A stretch of 64,000 nucleotides of DNA from NCBI GenBank assembly GCA_009859145.1, contig VRVR01000041.1, forward strand, positions 1 through 64,000, in the 5' to 3' direction. Shown one piece after another: positions 41,301 to 49,968 of the stretch; position 1 is the stretch's first letter, and every line of letters starts with the position of its first letter. This stretch comes from Andalucia godoyi (Eukaryota > Discoba > Jakobea > Jakobida > Andaluciidae). Below the pieces are notes generated by a model that saw only the letters and a list, made by a program, of their open reading frames with translations, made no database searches and was not told the DNA's origin. Made by a program: the position numbers and the translations under genes.

Positions 41301-41637
41301 TGGTATGAACGCGATTACGGTTTCCAAAATCATGCATGGCATTCCTTCTCCTCAGTTCCCTATGGCATCTGGAGCACTTGAAACGTTCTGGGGAGAACAT
41401 GTCAATGTTCCCTTCGAGCAGATCAAGCTCATGGCATCCAAGATCATCCAGCAGATGGACATTGTCGATCTAGCGGGTCCCAGCCGCAAACGCAGTCTAA
41501 CCATTGCGCAAGAAGCCATTCTGCAGGTCCAACACCACGATGACGGTGGCGATGGCAGTGGCGACGGCAGTGGCGACGGCGATGGCGATGATGACAGCAG
41601 TGATGAGGATGAGAATAACAGTGCCGATGAAAAATGA
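38317..41637 (+). CDS. RECQL4: RecQ4-type DNA helicase
   Basis: 1106 residues from ATG 38317. Helicase motifs: 0 and I FREGQYESFFELLHGRSVL and LPTGQGKS (K431), Ia VIVISPLISLLQDQ, II DEAH (533-536, DEAHCISEWSHNFR), III LALTGSAT, V AFGMGI, VI QESGRGGRDG (722-731). The SHNFR directly after motif II and the lack of RQC and HRDC domains point to the RECQL4 branch rather than BLM/WRN/RECQ1. The basic N-terminal region with FKRLKLKSKKKGG and YGSKWMGKNRVYKF is in the place of the Sld2-like region of RECQL4. Role: 3'-5' DNA unwinding in replication initiation and repair. The C-terminus is an Asp/Gly/Ser run. Repeat copy C follows 49 bases after the stop. Confidence 0.87.
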   Translation: MGLLDKLVCKTAGGASVNAPIKRSSSWFCDEDGDESLSKAPKTALKPDVSVAKVVAAAAAPGHNDAPKSTSLGLSDSVKQILRRASATTGAQAETCSTRTPNSSQPLAVSFDESLRSFVSQLQSQTLRKDAGGNVAIRYSADEWKGAAAAAAAAECRGELGGEDDKDNKDVARTSKKGASRKKDSKNELGEDMAQLSKIEYDFRARQNSVSALQNARFTLNTLGSESVDHVASAILKNQHKSGGRVASFKRLKLKSKKKGGFNSYGSKWMGKNRVYKFSRVSSAKPMASRLEARELDEDTMLAESTVDIGIPKAKNKKNQKAGKKTRNTFDFVGSESENDSEDGGDGDGDELQKENDEELEETLSKVVEAFHQAFLRKDHAAIDAWISENLLHVCRELFGIDEFREGQYESFFELLHGRSVLSVLPTGQGKSLLFQIASVLLPSLVIVISPLISLLQDQEEKLPPFIDGVFFFGELVRKQRKALFDHILDNCASSSMSPTVVFLSPERFVSGEFQNLLKQASGHMSNLLVCIDEAHCISEWSHNFRSSYLRLGSAVTAVKKSFECVQILALTGSATVRAQQSIKNVLFPSHPEECAVVSCAQSVRDNAVIRIYLTEDKRKALDKLFLEKESELHGLTSVMVYVSFQHEADSIAAILRSSGIRSDSYHAGKTSAARNRVQENFMSGKLHVVVCTVAFGMGIHKEDVRAVVHYGLPRSLEGYVQESGRGGRDGKPYFSIVIFEKKDFGLLRSLCFSSAVDLRQVQQLFFHIPKLAAFDGQYIVDIMDVEKQLALPRYSVDTMLAYACMEAPEYFRDPIFETVSYDVSFRSAAPEALASTFRVAAGIAATSQCRYGTYNTRALEVCKHQKMPFDEFLFELESMSEAGNCYLKRASSGCIVTFKCSGKVSAQMARVAETVHQRISAIETSSVHRLQAIYSLMSKFANREEDVSAQFQSALNDYFTLEAQLQSVEMDEHIGETALLITDIKAVLHQMPRDGMNAITVSKIMHGIPSPQFPMASGALETFWGEHVNVPFEQIKLMASKIIQQMDIVDLAGPSRKRSLTIAQEAILQVQHHDDGGDGSGDGSGDGDGDDDSSDEDENNSADEK

Positions 41638-41685
41638 CAGCGGTCGTAGGTCGATGGCATGAAACACAAAACCCAACTTTCAATA

Positions 41686-42130
41686 CGCCTACATCATACA
41701 CTGAACATGCATATCTACGAATGGACATGCATATTCAATCTTGCATCCCGTTGCCGGGAAGGGGATAGGCCCCCAACATGCCTCGCGGCGCTCTTCAGAT
41801 AGATGTTCCGCGCTCCGTTCCCAATCTCGATCAATCTGTGACCTACACGCGGGACATGCAGACACTTTGCTTCCGCCGCTCGCGATACTCAGTCGCCTTA
41901 TGGCACAAACGTTGCAAAAAGTGAAACCAACAAATGATAGAATAGATGGCTACGGATGCTGCGTTAAATCGTGTCGAAAATGCGGAGCCTGTGTCGCAGG
42001 CTGAATTTTGGCCGAGCGTACGTAAGCACGAATTCCTGTGAAGCAAAACGTGCTGGTGTCGGCCAGTGTCGACCGTGTCTGTTTATGAATGCTTTCCTTC
42101 CGTATATGCACGACAATGACGTGTTGTTAC
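41686..42130 (+). repeat. dispersed leader-like repeat, copy C
   Basis: Aligns with copy B from its first base (cgcctacat-cata-cactga) through ggggataggcccccaaca and agatgttccgcgctccgttcc, loses the middle of A and B, and rejoins at aagtgaaaccaacaaatgatag. It ends near 42130 in acaatgacgtgttgtta. It carries the 96-base micro-ORF at 41946-42041. It lies 332 bases before the GH15 start codon in the same orientation, with an AT microsatellite between. Confidence 0.85.
41946..42041 (+). other. 31-codon micro-ORF of repeat copy C
   Basis: ATG to TGA, 96 bases, reading MATDAALNRVENAEPV then SQAEFWPSVRKHEFL. It is identical in length to copies A and B. The two-codon change AAACCG to TCGCAG and the Arg/Trp change relative to B are not conservative. 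The agcacg/cgtgct hairpin arms around its stop are intact. Confidence 0.4.
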
Positions 42131-42462
42131 CTCAATCGGTCCATCATCAATCACGCCCCATTTGCCCGAATGCGTACAGCAAAATTCGTCCAATCAATCT
42201 CCGATCTGGAAAACGATTTCCCGATAATCTTCCCGCAGCAAAAGAAGCCTTTTCTTTTCATACTTTAACACTAATTTTTCCTTTATATGTGTATATATAT
42301 ATATATATATATTTTTTTAATGTATTTATTTTTTTTAATTATTAAATTAATTAATTGTTTATTTATTTTGTTAATGCAAGTTACGAAGAATTTGAACTTT
42401 ATTGAATTTGTTTTGCTGAAGATTGTTTTCAGGTTTTGAAGAAGGGTAGAAGGAAGAAAGCA
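42131..42462. other. 5' region of the GH15 gene; AT microsatellite and acceptor-like site
   Basis: An (AT)n run at 42291-42312 is followed by a very A/T-rich block to 42410. A cagg in a ttgttttcagg context at 42424-42433 resembles a 3' splice site 30 bases before the ATG, so a 5' UTR intron that begins upstream is possible. Confidence 0.45.
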
Positions 42463-44331
42463 ATGGGTGCGGATCAGGAGAATGCTGTGCGGTCTGCGTT
42501 GACGCACAATCTTGACTTGTTTGTCGTTGGAAATTGCAGCATTGCAGCGCTGATTGACAAGAATGCGCGGATTCCGTGGATGTGTCTTCCGCGGTTTGAC
42601 GGCGATCCAGTGTTCTGCGACTTGGTGAACCACCCGAAGGACCCTGCTGAGCTTGATGCGTACATGGCGAACCCGAAAGGAGGGTTCTGGGATATCCTTC
42701 TGGAGGACTTCAGTTACTCCGAGCAGAGCTATGAACCGAACTCTGCGATTGTGTCGACTTTCTTGTACGATCGGTTTGGGGGTTGTGTGGAGGTCGTCGA
42801 TTTCTGTCCGCGGTTTGAGCTGCACGGTCGCACGTTTCGACCAGTGATGCTCATCAGACGGATTTTCCGGAAGGCAGGCCAGCCGCGGATTACAGTGCGA
42901 CTGCGCCCATTGTCCAACTGGGGAGCGATCGTTCCGGATATGTCGCATCGTGGATCCAACCATGTGCGCTTTTCTGTGTCTGACTATCCAGCTCGCGTGA
43001 CAACGGATGTTTCCATCTCGTACATTCTTGAAGAACGACCGTTCTTGATCGAGTCACAATGCAACTTCATCCTTGGTCCTGATGAGACCCTTTCAGAAAG
43101 CGTGGCTTCCATCTGCGCAGAATTCCAGAGAAACACCGCTCTGTACTGGAAGTCCTTTGTCCGCTCTCTGTCCATTCCATTCGAATACCAGGGAGCCGTC
43201 ATCCGTGCCGCCATCACGCTCAAACTGTGCTGCTGGGAAGAATCGGGTGCAATCGTTGCTGCATTGACGACTTCCATCCCCGAGCACGACAACTGCGAGA
43301 GGTGCTGGAACTACTTGTTCAACTGGCTGCGAGACTCATACTACACGGTGTCTTGCCTGAATCTGCTGGGCGAAACATCCACTCTGGAAGCGCAACTGTC
43401 GTACATTCTGAATATTGTAGCCGATTACAAGGAGAATGTTGCGGGTCTGCAGCCATTGTTTGGACTCACTCGGCAGACCGAATTGACAGAGTCGACCGTG
43501 GAGTCGCTTGCTGGGTATCGTGGAAACCCTCCTGTCCGAAAGGGGAATGGTGCGTATGTGCAGAAGCAGAATGATTCCTATGGCTCTGTGATTGCTGCCG
43601 TGTCTCAGCTGTTCTATGACGAGCGCCTTGCCGTGCCTGTGGACACCAAGAAACGAGTCTTTGAATCGCTTGAGAAGCTAGGCCGAGTCGCTGTGGATGT
43701 TTACGACAAGCCCGACGCTGGGCTTTGGGAGCTCCGCGGAACGCAGCGCGTGCATACGTACTCTGCTGTCATGTGCTGGGTTGCATGCGACAGGCTTGCC
43801 AAGATCTCGGAAAAGCTCCAGATGCCTGAGAAGCACCGAGAGTGGAAAAACGCCGCAGACTGCATCCATGATTTTGTGTGGAATGCAATGTGGAATTCTG
43901 AATTGAATGCATTTGTGGACTGTGCTGGAGGAAACTCGTTTGATGCAGCCGTGCTCAAGATGGCGGATGTTGGCTTCATCGAGCCGATGCATCCGCGGTT
44001 CTTGGGAACCCTGGATGCGATCGAAAAGAATCTGCGACGCGGAAACCACATGTACCGTTACATTATCCAGGACGACTTTGGCACACCGAAGACTGCGTTC
44101 TTGGCATGCGACTTTTTCTTGGTCATGGCTCTTGCACAGGTCGGCAGACAGGAGGAGGCGCGAGCCATCTTTGAGGATATCCTAAAGTGCAGGACTCGAT
44201 CCGGTCTCCTCTCCGAAGACCTCGATTTCGAGACCAAGGAGCTCTGGGGCAACTTCCCGCAGACCTATTCCATGGTCGGTATTATCATGTGTGCCCACCT
44301 TCTGTCAAAGCCCTGGACCAATGCCTGCTAG
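42463..44331 (+). CDS. GH15 glucoamylase/glucodextranase-like glycoside hydrolase (bacterial type)
   Basis: 622 residues from ATG 42463; the frame is open nine codons upstream only from a TTG. The N-terminal beta-sandwich part (IAALIDKNARIPWMCLPRFDGDPVFCDLV) and the (alpha/alpha)6 barrel follow the bacterial and archaeal GH15 layout, not the fungal secreted one. Conserved barrel motifs are CWNYLFNWLRDSYYTV (about 281-296), GLWELRG with the likely catalytic acid E423, and GLLSEDLDFETKELWGNFPQTYSMVG with the likely base E585. There is no signal peptide, so the enzyme should act in the cytosol on alpha-glucans or trehalose-like glucosides. Bacterial-type members occur patchily in protists, which suggests ancient transfer. 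Base composition is like its neighbours, so any transfer is not recent. Confidence 0.88.
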   Translation: MGADQENAVRSALTHNLDLFVVGNCSIAALIDKNARIPWMCLPRFDGDPVFCDLVNHPKDPAELDAYMANPKGGFWDILLEDFSYSEQSYEPNSAIVSTFLYDRFGGCVEVVDFCPRFELHGRTFRPVMLIRRIFRKAGQPRITVRLRPLSNWGAIVPDMSHRGSNHVRFSVSDYPARVTTDVSISYILEERPFLIESQCNFILGPDETLSESVASICAEFQRNTALYWKSFVRSLSIPFEYQGAVIRAAITLKLCCWEESGAIVAALTTSIPEHDNCERCWNYLFNWLRDSYYTVSCLNLLGETSTLEAQLSYILNIVADYKENVAGLQPLFGLTRQTELTESTVESLAGYRGNPPVRKGNGAYVQKQNDSYGSVIAAVSQLFYDERLAVPVDTKKRVFESLEKLGRVAVDVYDKPDAGLWELRGTQRVHTYSAVMCWVACDRLAKISEKLQMPEKHREWKNAADCIHDFVWNAMWNSELNAFVDCAGGNSFDAAVLKMADVGFIEPMHPRFLGTLDAIEKNLRRGNHMYRYIIQDDFGTPKTAFLACDFFLVMALAQVGRQEEARAIFEDILKCRTRSGLLSEDLDFETKELWGNFPQTYSMVGIIMCAHLLSKPWTNAC

Positions 44332-44516
44332 TCCCTTCTGTCTTTGCCGTTCCACCCTTCCGGCCACCGTTCCGTTGTCGTGCGTCGTCATCTTTGTTCT
44401 GTAAAAAACCATTTCCAAAACCTGCTGTAGGCGGCTCCATCTGGTCCCATCGCTTGCGTTAATTGTACTCGAAGCATCATTGCCTCATTGCAGACCGTCC
44501 ATATATGTATATGCCG
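44332..44516. other. 3' region of the GH15 gene, no gene seen
   Basis: Short unstructured intergenic stretch before diverged repeat copy D. Confidence 0.5.
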
Positions 44517-44731
44517 TCTTGCATTGGAACCGAAAAATGTGAATCCAATTTCAGAAGGGGGGTGTAGGCTCCCCAGCACTCCGAAGCGCTCTCCCAATAG
44601 ATGTTGAGCGCACCATTTCCAGTCTCCTCCATCCAGAACGGGCATCGGAATGACGATGGACTGCCATGAATGAAAAAAGTCGAGCAAAATAATACCATCT
44701 GAAATGTCTGGATGAGTGGGGTAAAGTAGAG
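44517..44731 (+). repeat. diverged copy D of the dispersed leader-like repeat
   Basis: Shares with A to C the order cttgcat, gaaggggg...taggc, agcgctct, atagatgtt..gcgc and ttccagtctc. The 30-base core at 44597 matches copy B at 18990 in 24 of 30 positions. The micro-ORF part is missing. Its tail (44699-44731) matches 24420-24452. It ends 187 bases before the HAUS5/AUG5 ATG, in the same orientation. Confidence 0.6.
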
Positions 44732-44918
44732 TTGGTTAAAAGGACCTTATGCGTGCTCTACGGTGGAAATTAAACGTTGCTTATGAATGCTGCTGTCAAA
44801 GATCGTTTTTCTTTTGTTTTTGCTTTTGTTTTCTTGTTTTTGTTTTTTGTTTTGTCTGATTGTAGTTTTTTCCTTCTGTTTGTTATTATCATTTGAGTTT
44901 TTGGGTTATTGTGCAAGC

Positions 44919-47031
44919 ATGGCGTCGGCGCCCAAGAGCAGTGCGAATGTGCCTTTGCACGAGGCAGTTGTGGACTGGTTGTCTCGTATGAAGTATAATC
45001 CTCGTGGTCCGTACATAGGAACGCGACCGCCTTCTGCAGTGGAAATCCGCGATATTTGCAGAGGAAACATGATTCCGATCCTTCAGTTCCTTACGTCGCA
45101 CATCAAACCCAAAGAGTATGTCTCCTTCTTGCTTCTACGTGGCTGTGTGGGACGTGCGCATGTGTGTACATATGGTGTTGGATGATTTACTTATGCATGG
45201 AATGCGGTCGTTTTAAGAGATGCGCTGCTGATTCGAGCGAATGTCTATGCGTATGTTCCTCTTAATATTACTACTACTCTTTTTACGATGATGATGATTG
45301 TGGTGGTGGTGGTGGTGGTGCTTACAGATATATGATTGGTGTTTGTGTGCGTGTGCGTGTGCGTGTAGGAATCGACAGGTGTCGCTTGGCGAGGCGACGA
45401 ATGAGAATGAGAGTGCGATTGCGGATGTCCGTGATCGGTGCGCGCGGATTGAGGCCGAGATGGCGACGCTCCGGTTGGAACTGGTGAATGTGTCGCGGCT
45501 TGTGCGGAAAGAAGAGGACAAGGTTGAGATTCTGACGAAATCGATTGCGGAAATTGCGACACTTGTTAAGGCGGAGGAGTTGCGGTTTCAGTATTTGTGC
45601 GAGTTTGAGACTCGATTAAAGTCGACAGAGGACCGGATGGCTGTGAACAGTGTTGACGGACGGAAGAGGTCCGGGAGCAAGGTCCTTGCACCCGACGGCA
45701 CGTTGGAGTCCGTTGCGGAGCGCGCGATGAAGAGATGCATTGAGGACGAGTCGCAGCGCGCCGTTGTTCCACTGGTTTTGGATCCCAGTCGCGAAGTGGA
45801 GCATGTGTTCCGAGAGCTCTCTGAGTCGCGAGAAGCTCTTTTTTTGCGGTTTTCAGAAAGCGTATCGAGCAACAAGCTGACATTTGGCGAAGTCTTGGAT
45901 GCCTACAAGAGCATTTCAAGCGCCGTGGATCGAAAGCTGGATGAAGACTGGAACCGAGGGGATCTTACTGTGGACAACGGGGTCATTGGGGCTGTAGGGG
46001 ACATTGGAGCACCCGGGGCTGTGGAGAGCGTGGACGATGCACTGCGCACGGAAGGGATTGATGATCTGTTGCATGATCAGCGAAATGACCATTTTAAGAG
46101 ATTCATCGCGAACGAGCAACTGCGAACCAGTGCCAAAAATAAGTCTGTGGTAGACCCAGCGCAAGTGGAAGCAATCGTTCGCTCCACCGTGGAAGATGAA
46201 CTTGCTGCGCTCGAAACAGAGTGTCTGGCCCTCGAGGCTATGCGACAGAACATCGAAAAAGAAAGGGCAAAAATCGACGAGACAGAAACGTACAGAGTAA
46301 CCCTGCTGGATCGGTTCCAAATGCTCGTCTCGAAGAACGCCCAGTTGGCGACTCGGTTGGTTCCGTTGGTGCAGGAAAACTTGGCGTATCTCGAAGGCGC
46401 AATCCCGCTGGACCTGATGAAGACCGTGGATCACGCTCTCGCGACGTTGGAGTCCGGGACAAGCGCATTGGTGGATGGAACAGCACAACAGAGAGCCCGA
46501 CTTGCAGCAGATGCAGACGCGCTGTATGCCGTTCGCTCGGGAAGCTCCATGACTGTCTCTTCTTCTTCTTCTTCTTCTTCTTCTTCTTCCTGTGCCAGCG
46601 CAGCGGAGCTGCACGAACGCATTTCGCAGTTCTTGGGTCCTGCGTGCGATCTAGCGGAATCGGAGGTTTTGGCTCGTGTTAGCCGAATGCGTCAAGAATG
46701 GGCCGCGTTCTCCCTGCAAATGCAGAGCACCCAAGATGCGCTGGCGCGGACGGAGGATTCCATTGACTTTGGTGCCGGAGAGCGGCATGAAGCCCAGGTT
46801 GGAGATGTACAGAGAGATTTGGAGTCCAGTTTATTGGAGATTCTGGAGGAGACGGTGTCGCGACTGAGTGCTGCCGCAGATCAAAGTAGCCTCATGGACG
46901 AGATTCGGACGGAGAGAGAATGTCTGCAGGCCCAAAATGCGGTTCCTTGGAAATCCGTGGATGGGCTTGATGTCCAAGCCTGGAAACGCGAGATCAAGTC
47001 TCTGTTGGTACAACTCGACCAGAAAAGCTAA
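44919..47031 (+). CDS. HAUS5: augmin complex subunit 5 (HAUS5/AUG5), two exons
   Basis: Two exons join in phase 2: 44919-45115 and 45369-47031, with a 253-base intron (donor GTATGT, acceptor gcgtgtag). The product is 619 residues, MASAPKSSANVPLHEAVVDW onward. The N-terminus GPYIGTRPPSAVEIRDICRG followed by NMIPILQFLTSHIK closely matches plant AUG5 and metazoan HAUS5 (ICRGNMIPVWNFL block). The rest is coiled coil. Augmin recruits gamma-tubulin to existing microtubules for branching nucleation in the spindle. The intron holds a GTG run and a GTGTGC run before its acceptor. A poly-Ser stretch (46557-46589, TTC repeat) interrupts the rod near residue 465. Confidence 0.88.
46557..46589 (+). repeat. 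in-frame TTC repeat encoding poly-Ser in HAUS5/AUG5
   Basis: About ten TCT/TCC-type serine codons in a row as a TTC microsatellite within a coiled-coil gene. Confidence 0.9.
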
Positions 47032-47175
47032 TGATGTTGAAGAAGAAAGAAAAAGAGAAGGAGAAAAAAATAATAAATACTTTGCTTCCAATAGCAGTGT
47101 TCGTGTTTTTGTTTTTGTTTTTCCTTCCACCCATCTTCCTCTCCTTCTTCTCCATGCTACTGTCATGGCGGTTGA

Positions 47176-49557
47176 TTAGAGACGCACAAAATTCTGAAGA
47201 ACGTTGTTCACGTATGACAAGTCCGAGGTCGCCTGCTCCCGAGTTTGACGGATCAGTGTTGCCATAAGAGCCGAGACTTGCAGCATTGCCATCAGCTCCT
47301 GCTGCCGCCACGGGTCCCGCGCGATCATCTGCCGAGCTGTTGGAACAATTTGCGTTTCGAATTTGTCGACAAAGGATGACACCGACTGGCGAACGCACAT
47401 GTCGCGCAACCAGTCTGCTGGGATGTGTCGAACGAGAGCCCTCGGGTCGCAGTAAAGAATCCAGTCTTCGCGAAACAATCCTCCGTGGCCACAACGAGCG
47501 AGAAGAGGATCTACTTCATCAACGTAAAACGTGATGTTGTCCAAGTACCTGGAGACGCAACGTCCGCAAAGGTACACATAGTCTACCGTTTGCACATCCG
47601 CCAATTCAGAAAACCCAGCACAGGAGTCGTGGAACCAGTCCTCGCAGCCATCGCACTGGATCATGTCCTCCGTTAATGTCATCCAGCGAACGAGACGATC
47701 ACAAATGCAAAATCGTGACGAGTAGTTGTGATTGTTCCGGCTCTCTGCTGCAGGGGAATCTCGCTTGTTAAGAAGCAGCGCACACGACGGACCATGGGGA
47801 AAGCAAGCGCTGTCGCCACAGTCACACAGCACGTTTCTTCGGATTCCAATGTTCTCAACATCGTGACCTGCATGACAGCGAGACACACACGATTCGCAGA
47901 TCAGAGCAGGAAGCCCAGACGCCAAACACGTTATGCAGACAAACGCCACTTGGGACGCCGAACCAGCAGCGCTGGAACAGACATTGGGAGGCAGTGTTAT
48001 GGACATGCGGGATGCTGCACCAGACCGAGAGTGCGACAAGGACCCGTCGCCCGTGGTATTGGTCCTCGACGTCGGTGACGAAACCGAATCGGACATTGCT
48101 TCGGATTCTGAAGCCGAAGCTGACGCGGAGGACATGCTTACCCCGCCCTCGATCGGATGCCCAGGACAGTGAGCTGCAGATCCGGGTCCGGAAGGACCTC
48201 TGCGTAACGGGAACATTTCCAAAGGACCAAAGGACACGTGATAGCGCTCGAGATTGGCAAGCTCCGGAAGGTACGACTCAAAAGCTGCCGGAATTTGCAG
48301 CTGATATGGTCTTGTGAAAGACTCAATCCCTGGGGCGCCTTCTTCAACTACTTGAAGACCATTTAGGGTTGTAAAGCAAATTCGAGGTGGGTAATCGATT
48401 CCCGGGGCCGAAGACACGCTGATGATTCCTTCTGGGAACGACTGGCCGTCCGGAAACCTTGTTGAGCAGTCCCAGCGCGCAACCAGTTCAAATGGGTCCA
48501 ATTTTGAGGTGGAAAAAGCGCACAGCGACCCCACGGTTCCGACCAAAACATGTGATCCATCCGGCAGGAAATCAAGGCCGGAGATGCCTGTGTGTGACGA
48601 TGAAACGGCCGCAATGTTCCAGTCCAAAGACACCACCGAGGCAAACGCATCTTCCTCGGACACAACGCGAGCCGAGCTGCGAAATGCAGGATCCGCAGCA
48701 GCAGCTGTCGTTGCTCCTGCTTGCAGCATGGCCTGGACATCATGAATGCAAGCTACGCAGCTCGACTGACTGACGCATACAAGCTGCGTTTGCACCGCAG
48801 GATTGAATCGCGTGTGCAAAACATAGTCTTGATCCCCTGCGAGGGCAAATGATGCTAGAAACGATGCAGAATTCGGCATCCGAACGTCCATCAAAAAGCA
48901 AGACCCATCACGTCTGCCGCATGCAATGAGCCCACAAGGGCTCACATCGACTGCAGAAAGGCAGATTTTCCCAGGTGTTGCGATCCGAATGGCGTCCGTC
49001 CGAAGATCTCGTAAATCACGGAAGCACACGGCATCTCCGCTTCCAAACGCAACCACATGCGGATTTCCATTCAGGAAGGACATGTGAGAAGCTCCGCCCG
49101 TGATGACGTGGCTGGCAGAAATCAGCTGCAACGACGACGCATCCAACGACGCAATGCCGTCTGCATCATCCAACACAATCAGATGCGACCCGTCTTGAGT
49201 CCACGTCATCGCCGATGGCCTTCGCACAGGGAATGCATTCCCGTGCAAGGAATACGAGTACCGGAGGGAAGGGATCGTGTGGTCCACCGACGACGGTCGG
49301 GAAATATCAAATATCGACAAAAACGGACCTGCTGTAAAGCTCGTCACAGCCATCAACTCCGCCTGAAAAGGATGGAATTGTCCGATGCAAGCCGGATATC
49401 GGAGATCCAAAACATGTTGTCTGTACAGAGTTGGTTGGAAACGCGGTGCTGCTGCTGCTGATGCTGCTGCCGATGATGGTAATGGCGATGATGATGGTGA
49501 TGATAAAGACGAAGACGAGACAGAGCTCATTGCATGTTCACGAACAGCCGGAAACAT
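47176..49557 (-). CDS. UBR7: WD40 / UBR-box / PHD protein, UBR7-like E3 with an extra N-terminal propeller
   Basis: 793 residues from ATG 49557 (a second ATG at 49530). Residues about 40-425 form a WD40-like propeller (PACIGQFHPFQAELMAVTSF, SAVDVSPCGLIACGRRDGSC, GISGLDFLPDGSHVLVGTVG). A Ser-rich linker (475-530) leads to a UBR zinc finger, C541-C592 (VCITC, ESCVSRCHAGHD, VLCDCGDSACF), and then at once a PHD finger, C617-C667 (FCICD, MIQCDGCEDWFHDSC, LCGRC). The UBR-PHD pair with this spacing is the hallmark of UBR7/Mlo2, a nuclear E3 linked to histone H2B ubiquitination. The propeller is not part of known UBR7, so the N-terminal half is an addition. It could recruit nucleosomes or substrate. 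Confidence 0.85.
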   Translation of the reverse strand: MFPAVREHAMSSVSSSSLSSPSSSPLPSSAAASAAAAPRFQPTLYRQHVLDLRYPACIGQFHPFQAELMAVTSFTAGPFLSIFDISRPSSVDHTIPSLRYSYSLHGNAFPVRRPSAMTWTQDGSHLIVLDDADGIASLDASSLQLISASHVITGGASHMSFLNGNPHVVAFGSGDAVCFRDLRDLRTDAIRIATPGKICLSAVDVSPCGLIACGRRDGSCFLMDVRMPNSASFLASFALAGDQDYVLHTRFNPAVQTQLVCVSQSSCVACIHDVQAMLQAGATTAAAADPAFRSSARVVSEEDAFASVVSLDWNIAAVSSSHTGISGLDFLPDGSHVLVGTVGSLCAFSTSKLDPFELVARWDCSTRFPDGQSFPEGIISVSSAPGIDYPPRICFTTLNGLQVVEEGAPGIESFTRPYQLQIPAAFESYLPELANLERYHVSFGPLEMFPLRRGPSGPGSAAHCPGHPIEGGVSMSSASASASESEAMSDSVSSPTSRTNTTGDGSLSHSRSGAASRMSITLPPNVCSSAAGSASQVAFVCITCLASGLPALICESCVSRCHAGHDVENIGIRRNVLCDCGDSACFPHGPSCALLLNKRDSPAAESRNNHNYSSRFCICDRLVRWMTLTEDMIQCDGCEDWFHDSCAGFSELADVQTVDYVYLCGRCVSRYLDNITFYVDEVDPLLARCGHGGLFREDWILYCDPRALVRHIPADWLRDMCVRQSVSSFVDKFETQIVPTARQMIARDPWRQQELMAMLQVSALMATLIRQTREQATSDLSYVNNVLQNFVRL

Positions 49558-49968
49558 TTCCTATGCATGAGAATCATATTCTGCACAAATTACAAATACA
49601 AAAACAGACGGAAACATCGGAAACGGAACAGGGAAACGCGCGGGCAATTTTGAAGACTTTGGGAGGGAAAAGACTCAAGTGGGGGAGCATTGGATTTTGG
49701 AGAAAGTCGTGTCTCCAAAATTGGGTCCAACTGTTTTGAATTTCAACGTCGTTATTTCCTTCATCCATTTATCTTTTAACTTTCATCTTTTTATCTTTTA
49801 TCTTTCATTCTCGTCTCCTTTTTAACCCACTTGTTTTTCGCTGAGGCTTGCTATGACTTTCTGCTTCCACCATCTTTGAATCTCACCCAGGATCACAGAG
49901 CACTGTTATTCCCGCCCGCGCTCTGCAAAAGGAAACACAGCGGAGCGAGATCTACGCCGCGAGAGAAA
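49558..49968. promoter_or_regulatory. divergent promoter region, pyrimidine-rich leader
   Basis: Between the UBR7-like gene and the coiled-coil gene. The plus-strand side has repeated atctttt/actttc pyrimidine tracts at 49760-49815, typical of a leader or initiator region. No gene is supported. Confidence 0.45.
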
